From: Mytilus galloprovincialis
Taxonomy: Eukaryota; Mollusca; Bivalvia; Mytilida; Mytilidae
DNA length: 64,000 nt
Assembly (NCBI RefSeq): GCF_965363235.1
Contig: NC_134844.1
Coordinates: 49,038,872-49,102,871 of the forward strand
Direction of reading: 5' to 3'
A model generated the notes under the pieces. That model searched no databases and was not told where the DNA came from. It worked only from the letters and a program-made list of their open reading frames with translations. Made by a program: the position numbers and the translations under genes. Positions 57,466 to 64,000 of this stretch are shown piece by piece. Numbering within the stretch: the stretch's first letter is position 1; the number at the start of each line of letters is the position of its first letter.

Positions 57466-59079
57466 TGTAACACTCAGAAACGTGTCCTTCCCCCCAAACA
57501 TGTCCGATACTCCCAAATGTGTCCACATCGACGTCACTGAACTGCAAAACATGTCTAGTTGTAAAAAGGGCGTCAAAGCGTGTCATTTGTATTATTTAAA
57601 CGCCTAAACGTGTCCATTTTTTAATAAACACCCAAACGTGCCCAATCCGTCAAACGTGCCCAATCCCCCAAACTTGTCCTATAATATAAAGGGAACTAAA
57701 AGATTGTTACACTGATATTTCGTAAAAATAAAACTGTCCTTTTCCGCTCCAAAAAAATATAATTTGATTCCGAGTTACGATTAGTGTAGATACCTAAAAA
57801 CCGTAAAGTGTAAATTCTTATAACTGTACACAATTCATTTAGGCCTAATCCCAAATTCCCGGAATAATTAAGGTACAATCCAAGAGTCAGTCCGGCAAAT
57901 ATTTTTCTGCATCTCATTATATAACTTATCCAAAGTATGTTGTCGTCCTGTCCATGCATGAAATATTTGCCACTGGACGTAATGTCTATTGTTTGCGTGT
58001 ATTTAAGTGATGCTCGAAACTAAAAGTTCATAATAAAAAACCTTACTACCAGTTTATAGTTTTTAGAGCTTTTTTTTCCATTTTTTTGAGAGAATCAAAT
58101 AGTTTCTTAGTGATGTTTTAAAAAAAATCGGTCTTTACTGGCTCTTTAGATTTTTAAGTTTAACCAAGGTTTATCCCGAATAAACGTAAACAAATTTAGG
58201 CCCAATCTTAAATCCCCGGTATGATAATAAAACTTATGTATAGTATTTATTGTTAATATGATATCGTTCAAATAATGCATGAAATATTTGGCACTGGACT
58301 TATTACTCTTGTTTGTATGTCTTCACTTTAGTAGTGATGCTGGAAATCTAAAATTTATTAAAATACCTGATAAACAGTTTATGATTTGAATATCTTTTAA
58401 AATATTGGAACTGTTGAAAAAAAGGAAGTCAATTCTTTTAAAATCCTACCGTGCAGTATTCACGGATTAGGCTACAGCTGATTTCCTAATGCTTGCAAAG
58501 TAAAACTTTGTTTGGCTTGCTTGCTTTGTTTGTTTAATTGTTAATACAAGCTTTGTAAATAAGACTGACATCTTTAAACAATATGTATAGGCATAGTTTA
58601 ACCTGAATATATTATATTTGAATTTAATTTGGTGTTATCCTATGGTAAACGCTTAATCCAACTGAACTAGAATTGTTTGTACATGTTTGTGCGCTCTAAA
58701 CGAGTATAATACTTGCAACTGGACTATAAGCAATTTCAGTCAAAAGTCGATTTATATGTTACAGATTAAATTTGCAATAACAACCGGCATTGAACCAACT
58801 AATACTAATAAATGATCATTTCATCAACTGTGTCCCCCATTATAGAATTGCCGTAAACGTTATTCATTTTATTCATGTATTAGCGCTAAAAGACGTGAGA
58901 CGTCCTGGCGTTAAATAGTGGACACGTTTTGGCGAATAACAATTATCGGACACGTTTGGGGGTTATAAAATCAGACACGTTTGGGGAATATTGGATATTG
59001 CGGACACGTTTAGGGAGAATAGACACGTTTGGGGGAATCGGACACGTTTGGGGGACAGGACACGTTTGGGAGTGTTACA
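57466..59079. mobile_element. 1.6 kb DNA element with AAACGTGTCC arrays at both ends
   Basis: The ends are TGTAACACTC and its exact complement, flanked by TATA (possibly TATATA) on both sides. Inside each end is an array of the word AAACGTGTCC preceded by C-runs (left: about seven variants to 57665; right: about eight in the opposite orientation from about 58905). The 1.2 kb centre is AT-rich without a recognisable transposase. It interrupts a unit of the 147-bp repeat, whose sequence resumes at 59080. Confidence 0.85.
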
Positions 59080-59365
59080 TATATATTTAGCGTATGGAAA
59101 TATTTTATGACCCATATGTCTGTCAGGCAGGTTTTATTTGACTTGACCTCAATTTCACAGTTCATTGGTCAGTGTTGAGTTTTTGTGTTTTGGTCTGTTT
59201 TTCTTAAACTATAAGCAATAGGTCAACTATATGTGTTGTATGGAAGAATTGTTAGCTGTATATGTCTGCTTGGAATGGTTCATCTGACCGTGGCCTCATT
59301 TTCAAGGTTCATTGGATGATGTTTGGTTTTCTTGGTTAATGTTAAGTTTATGTGACAGTTGTAAT
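59080..59365 (+). repeat. 147-bp tandem repeat, right part
   Basis: Continues the interrupted array: TTGACTTGACCTCAATTTCA (59137) and CTGACCGTGGCCTCATTTTC (59284), again 147 bp apart. Confidence 0.75.
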
Positions 59366-59479
59366 AAAGCTTTATATTTAGGACTATCAACATAATTTCA
59401 ATGATTAGTAAAGAAGGCGAGACATTTCAGCGTGTGCACTTTTGGTTCCATTTAACCATTTAAAGTTGATTTTCAAAAA

Positions 59480-59550
59480 AAAAGATGTGGTATGTCAGCT
59501 TACTAATGAGACAACCCTTCACAAGACACCAAATGACACAGAAATTAGAT
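59480..59550 (+). repeat. Family A fragment, copy 10
   Basis: AGATGTGGTATGTCAGCTTA, CAAGACACCAAATGACACAG and AAATTAGATG, 60 bp before the exon 3 acceptor. Confidence 0.65.
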
Positions 59551-59609
59551 GTATTCTTTTACCATATATTATTTTTCTTAACTTTCAGTACTTTTAAATA
59601 ATTTTGTAG

Positions 59610-62600
59610 GTTTTTAAGAAAGATAGAAAGTATGTATGGTAACTCAGAAGATATTCTACTGCTAGGACTAAAACATTGTTTTATTGGACAGCATTATTAC
59701 TTTGGTGTGAAAGCTTCTACTGCAGGTGGTGGGAAGGAAAGAATATGTCTAAAAGATTTGATGATGCCAAAACGTACTGCATGTCAGAATGCCATGTTTT
59801 CCCAGGAAGATAGCTCAAATATGGTGGCTTTCCAAATGGTTCCTGCAATCAACAGAGAAACCAAGACAGTTTATGAGATTATAAGAAATTTCTTTAAAGA
59901 CGGCAGTGAGGAAACAGTAGACAAGGAACATGTGTCAGATAAATCTAAATCTGGTTCCTCTTATATGCAATATTCAAATATGGGAACAGATTCCTCGCAA
60001 CAATCAAGGTCAAATGAGCAAAGTTCTATAACTCTAGGTCAGACAACTGCTTTGTTGAGTTGTGAAATGTCTGATATAGAGAAGTCTTCTTTTCAATCAG
60101 AATCTAAAAATAGAAATGGTAGAAGCTTTAGAAGACCTCAAACCAGTTTTAATTCCTCAAAAAAAATACAGGTTTCTAAATCAGAATGCACTGCAGAAAG
60201 AAGTTCATCAAAAAATGATTTTACTATTGGAAACTTGTCTGAAGAAATTTGTCTATCTAAGGGAGATAATAAGCAAACATTTTTGAATTTTTCTGACAAA
60301 GAATTGAAAGTAAGTACAATCTTAAACAAGGAATTGGAGACAGATTCTGAACCATTGTTTTCACAAGATGATGGAGATACTGATCATAGATTACAAGAAG
60401 ATTCCCCATTCAAAATTAGACAACATTGCAAGGATAATGACATAATAAAAACAAATCTAAAGAAAGATGCAGTGGGTGACCAGAACATTTTGTTTTCAAA
60501 AAATCAGGATATGATGGAAGAGGAAGTTCTATGTACAAATTCCAAACCACTTTTCTCACAAGATGAAAGCTCTGTTAATCAGAGCCCTCTTTGCATAGAC
60601 TCAAGAAACAACAGGTGTGAATTCAAAAATAATCTTAAAACAGTCGATTTTAGTTCAGAAATGAATGAAATAATGTGTACAAACTCTGAACCACTTTTCT
60701 CACAAGACGAAAGTTCTATCAGTCATATTCAACATAAAGAACAATCTAATATCAAAGTTTGTAATGATGCAGGTTCTGCTGTATCTACAAATTTTAAACT
60801 GGAAAAGAAGTCCAATCTAAAATTAAAACCTTCTAGTGCAAACATGTCTGTTAGCCTTGAAGGATCAATCTTACTGCAGAATCTAAAAGTACCAGATTTG
60901 CCAGAAGATGTACCAGATTCTGAAGAATTAGAGCTGTATTTATTTGATGATTCAAGTTTTGAACTTGAGAACCAAACAGATGATGGTTCAACGCAAATGC
61001 AGAATAAAGCTGTTAATGTTACAAATGGAAAGCCCAAAAGTTGCACAAGCATTAAAGATATTCCTGTTCAGGAATTTAAAGCAGGGCTAAGATTAAAAGC
61101 TGAAACAAATTCAAATTTAAACATGGACAATTTTAGCAGTATGGTAATAAAGAAAACTCTAAACAGTAACCATGGTAACCACGATACATGTACAAAGAAG
61201 ATGTCAGAGTCAAAAGTAGCATGTAAACATGAAACAGAGGAAGAACAGTTTGATGGCATGTTTGAAGATTCATTTGAACAACTGATTGATGAGGCTTGTG
61301 CACATAAAAACAGAAAGCAGCAGCACTTAGACAATGAAATCAGAAAAAAGGAACCAAAAAACATACTTCTGCAAACATCAACTGCTCTACTTCATAATAA
61401 GTCGGAAATTGACAGTCAGTTACCCCTCCTGATAAAAGAACACTATAATAAAGAAAAGCTTCAAAATGATAACATCAACAATACATCTTTTGATGATGAA
61501 GATGTTATTTCTTGTGCCTCAGAATTGAATGATATTGATATTGAAGATCTTAGTCATGAATTTGACAAAAACCTACAAGCAAATGTAAATCCTAACATTT
61601 CCTTGAAAACATGTGATAAAATCAACAAACTAGATAAAATTCCAGCGATATCAATTGAATTAAGGGCAACTCAAACTGATAAAGAATTCAAAGATAACTT
61701 GTTTGGTTCGGGAACAAAAAATGAATGTTTACATGTAGATAAGGAAAACAGTTTGGAATTCATTTGTGAAAGTCAGCCCTTTCTAGATCAGAAACACCCT
61801 GATTTTAAGGACAGTCTTAATAATCAATTTGAGTGTGGGCACAGTCTTGTTTCAGAATCACTTTATTTAAATGCATCGGAAGATTTGTTTGGGGAAACGT
61901 CTGCTGTTTCTAAAAGTTTGACGAGATATCTTGTTGAAAATGTTAATCAGGACAATAAATTTGAAGAACAGGAAAATAGAAGACCCGAAAGACAAGATAC
62001 TTCAAAGAAATCGGTAAAGTTTTCCCGTCGGCTGAGCTATCAAACTTCTGTTCAGTTGATTGACCTCCAAATGAAAATTAATTCTAATCCTGCAGTGTAT
62101 AATGGTGAATCAAGAAAATCATGTTTAAAAACAGGGTTGGAAAAAATTCCAGAAAAGGAGATAACAGCAAACCAAACCATGAATTATAATATTATTACTG
62201 CAACAGAAAATTCACCGATTGTTAATTATACCAGTAATCGTGTTGACTTATCGCAAGATTTATTTTCACCAAGTCCAGATATATGTTTTAAAAGACCCAA
62301 GCCTCTTCAGTTAAACAATAGACTTCAAACTGTCTGTAATCAGCTTGGAGAGCAAAAGGATTTAGTGCAATCAAGCCGACATTCATCTACACCGATAGAA
62401 TCAGAAACAGATGAGGCTGACAACAAAGTGTATAACAATAAATCGTTAATTTCTATTTTCTCTGAATCTTTTGAAGAGGACTTGGATGGATTTAAAGAAA
62501 ACATATCTTGTTCAGAAAAGGTTGAAAATTTTGCAAAGAATGACAATTGTGTTAGGTCACCAGCATTATTTTCTCAGAGTAATTCTTTGTTTTCATTTTC

Positions 62601-62784
62601 AAGTTCAAAATTATCTGAAAAGGGAGACAACAATTCTAAATCAAGTTTTATAAGGGGGAATAACTCTACTAATTCACATTCTGTTAACTACTCCTGTGAC
62701 CTGTTTAGTCCATCCATATATAACAGTACACATTCACCTTATGGAAATTTACCAGTTAAAAAACTGTTCCTTGATAAGATGTGA
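59610..62784 (+). CDS. DDIAS: DDIAS homologue, large last coding exon
   Basis: Begins after TTTTGTAG at phase 2 and supplies residues 94-1151. The first 40 or so residues (FLRKIESMYG, then LKHCFIGQHYYFGVKAS) finish the OB fold and match human VETCFVGQSFIFGV. The rest is long, acidic, Ser/Asn-rich and probably disordered, as in vertebrate DDIAS (~1000 residues). It holds a repeated short motif: EPLFSQD or KPLFSQD three times (about 60345-60715), then ALFSQS, DLFSPSP and a final DLFSPS near the C-terminus. The 1050-codon frame starting at the internal ATG 59632 is not the true start. No stop interrupts the chain of three exons. Confidence 0.9.
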
Positions 62785-63019
62785 TATATTTTACATATTT
62801 GTTTGTGATTTTTGTAATTGTGATAGAATTTTAAAGAATTATAATTTGTTTTATCTGTACTGGTCTCAGTTCTTGCATTATTTCTGTAAGTCAATTAAGA
62901 TATATTTCTAATATGATATTTTTCACAGTTTTTGTCTCATCTTGACACAGCAATGTTAAGGTATGCTGTTTCTGGTGATGGTGGCAGTAGCATCGTCAAC
63001 AATGTATTAGTTTTTTATT
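62785..63019 (+). other. DDIAS 3' UTR / flank
   Basis: Directly downstream of the stop. AT-rich; no clear AATAAA noticed. Confidence 0.45.
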
Positions 63020-63660
63020 AGGTCGGAAACGTCAGTTGATGGGGAAACATAAGTAGTAATTATAAGTCAATGATATTTTGTAGGCACTAGGCAGTTGTAT
63101 TACCATTTTCACATCTCAATTCCCTGGAGATTATTTTGCCCCTCTCCCTCACTCATGGTCTATTGACATTTAAACATTTAATTATTTTACATACATATGA
63201 GTTTGTGATTAGGTCAGTGTAATAAGGACCACTAGTGGTAGATCAATGGTATTTGGTATATAGTTGCATAGGCACATCTCATTTCCATAGAAATTATTTA
63301 TTTTGGCCCCCTCAGTCATGGTCATTGGCCTAAAATGTTTGGCATACATGTATGTTACATTTTCAGTTTGTGTAAGATCAGTTTTTGAAAAAATGCTAAT
63401 GTTAAGTCAATGATATTTGGTATGCATTTTATAAGCATTTGCAAGTTTCTTACCCATGGTGATTATATGGCCCCAACCTTCAGCATGGTTTTTTGACAAT
63501 GTTTTCAAATTTAAGTTTGTGTTCAGGGTATTGTTAAGGTAACCACTTATTATAAGTCAATGATTATTGGTATGCAGTTTTATATGTATTGTCATTTCTC
63601 ATTTATATTGGGTTATTTGGTCCTGCACCAACATAATAAGTTCATTGACTTTGCATGATG
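63020..63660 (+). repeat. Degenerate tandem repeat, ~4 units of 150-175 bp
   Basis: The words AAGTCAATGATATTTTGTAG (63065), GATCAATGGTATTTGGTATA (63241), AAGTCAATGATATTTGGTAT (63403) and AAGTCAATGATTATTGGTAT (63556) mark the units. Each also has a GGCCCC...TCA(G/T)CATGGT-type word. Old and diverged. Confidence 0.75.
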
Positions 63661-63809
63661 CATAGTTTAAATGTTTTTAAATATTGCTATTTGAATTCAA
63701 TACTTGCAATAGCTATCAAACTTAGAAAAAGTTGAGACATATCTCTGTTTATTATGGATATTTGGACATCTGTATATGGTATACAGATTCATTGAATGGT
63801 ATATATACA

Positions 63810-63890
63810 ATTAAAATTGAGAATGGAAATGGGGAATGTGTCAAAGAGACAACAACAGGACCAAAGAGCAGATAACATTATCTTCAACTT
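63810..63890 (-). mobile_element. Retroelement 3' end (family B), minus-strand copy
   Basis: AAAATTGAGAATGGAAATGG then GGAATGTGTCAAAGAGACAA is the reversed 3' end of the 21051 family. It abuts the hammerhead repeat. Confidence 0.65.
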
Positions 63891-64000
63891 TGTACTTGTT
63901 TGGCTTTATAAATATTTTGATACAAGCGTCACTGATGAGTCTTATGTAGACGAAAAAGCGTGTCTGACGTACTAAATTATAATCCTTTCATAACTATTAT
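63870..64000 (+). repeat. Hammerhead-ribozyme repeat unit, cut by window end
   Basis: ATCTTCAACTTTGTACTTGT and GGCTTTATAAATATTTTGAT lead into the ribozyme at 63926-63971, then ACTAAATTATAATCC. It shares the unit order seen at 11.0 and 17.1 kb. Confidence 0.75.
63926..63971 (+). ncRNA. Type I hammerhead ribozyme motif with complete core
   Basis: CGTCA (63927-63931) pairs with TGACG (63965-63969) as stem I, all Watson-Crick. CTGATGA (63932-63938) and GAAA (63952-63955) are the exact catalytic boxes. GTC and GAC form stem II around loop TTATGTA. The cleavage triplet is GTC ending at 63964. Stem III is very short and has a mismatch (AAAGCGTGT where related copies would read ACGCGCGT). Known mussel and Penelope-linked hammerheads also have minimal stem III and act best as dimers. 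Activity of this copy is uncertain. Confidence 0.75.

Larger units (their letters stand above)
55736..59609 (+). other. DDIAS intron 2, repeat-filled
   Basis: 3874 bp, GT-AG. It holds family A pieces, a hairpin, a 147-bp tandem repeat and a 1.6 kb DNA element, listed separately. No exon recognised inside. Confidence 0.75.

Noticed and set aside
58900-59079. Repeated GGACACGTTTGGGGG as an interstitial telomere tract
   Set aside because: The word is not the animal TTAGGG repeat and it is confined to the ends of one DNA element.
59632-62784. Independent 1050-residue protein starting at 59632
   Set aside because: An in-phase acceptor at 59609 and two upstream exons complete a recognisable DDIAS OB fold, so this ATG is internal.
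1-64000. tRNA, 5S or snRNA genes
   Set aside because: A reading of both strands for tRNA B-box words and conserved 5S or snRNA stretches found none convincing; a covariance scan was not possible.

Overview
The window is AT-rich animal nuclear DNA with split genes and very dense short repeats. The repeat families (hammerhead-ribozyme repeats, Penelope-like remnants, several mussel-type dispersed repeats) and a RING-less B-box/NHL gene with decayed copies nearby point to a bivalve, most likely a marine mussel (Mytilus or a close relative). Family and species recognition is from memory; no search was run.

Layout. 1-5.3 kb: a 3.7 kb foldback element (1598-5319) whose ~950 bp inverted arms each carry an array of 18-bp palindromes spaced about 21 bp apart. 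5.6-10.3 kb: two decayed pieces of a B-box/NHL (TRIM-like) gene, separated by a palindrome element and a ~177 bp satellite. 10.9-17.5 kb: hammerhead-ribozyme repeats, Penelope-like 3' ends, a Mutator-type miniature element with a 9 bp target duplication, and a 161 bp tandem repeat. 18.8-20.5 kb: an intact single-exon TRIM-like gene on the minus strand. 21-26 kb: retroelement 3' ends and two eroded Penelope-like fragments. 26.4-33.3 kb: a minus-strand gene of unknown function, four exons seen, one of 18 bp. 36.6-38.4 kb: a local duplication. 41.2-41.8 kb: two minus-strand exons of a Rieske [2Fe-2S] protein (RFESD-like). 44-54.7 kb: repeat-rich DNA with many miniature inverted-repeat elements, several with clear target-site duplications. 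54.8-62.8 kb: a plus-strand DDIAS (noxin) homologue in three coding exons, predicted 1151 residues, with a nested transposon in intron 2. 62.8-64 kb: 3' flank with a degenerate tandem repeat and a hammerhead repeat with an intact core cut off by the window edge.

The genes look like unrelated neighbours: a DNA-damage/replication factor, a small Rieske protein, an innate-immunity-type TRIM protein and an unknown. The splice phases of every exon chain were checked by hand and join without stops. The 5' exons of the Rieske gene and of the unknown gene were not found. The most unusual material is non-coding: self-cleaving ribozyme repeats, helically phased palindrome arrays and several miniature transposon families defined by their target duplications.
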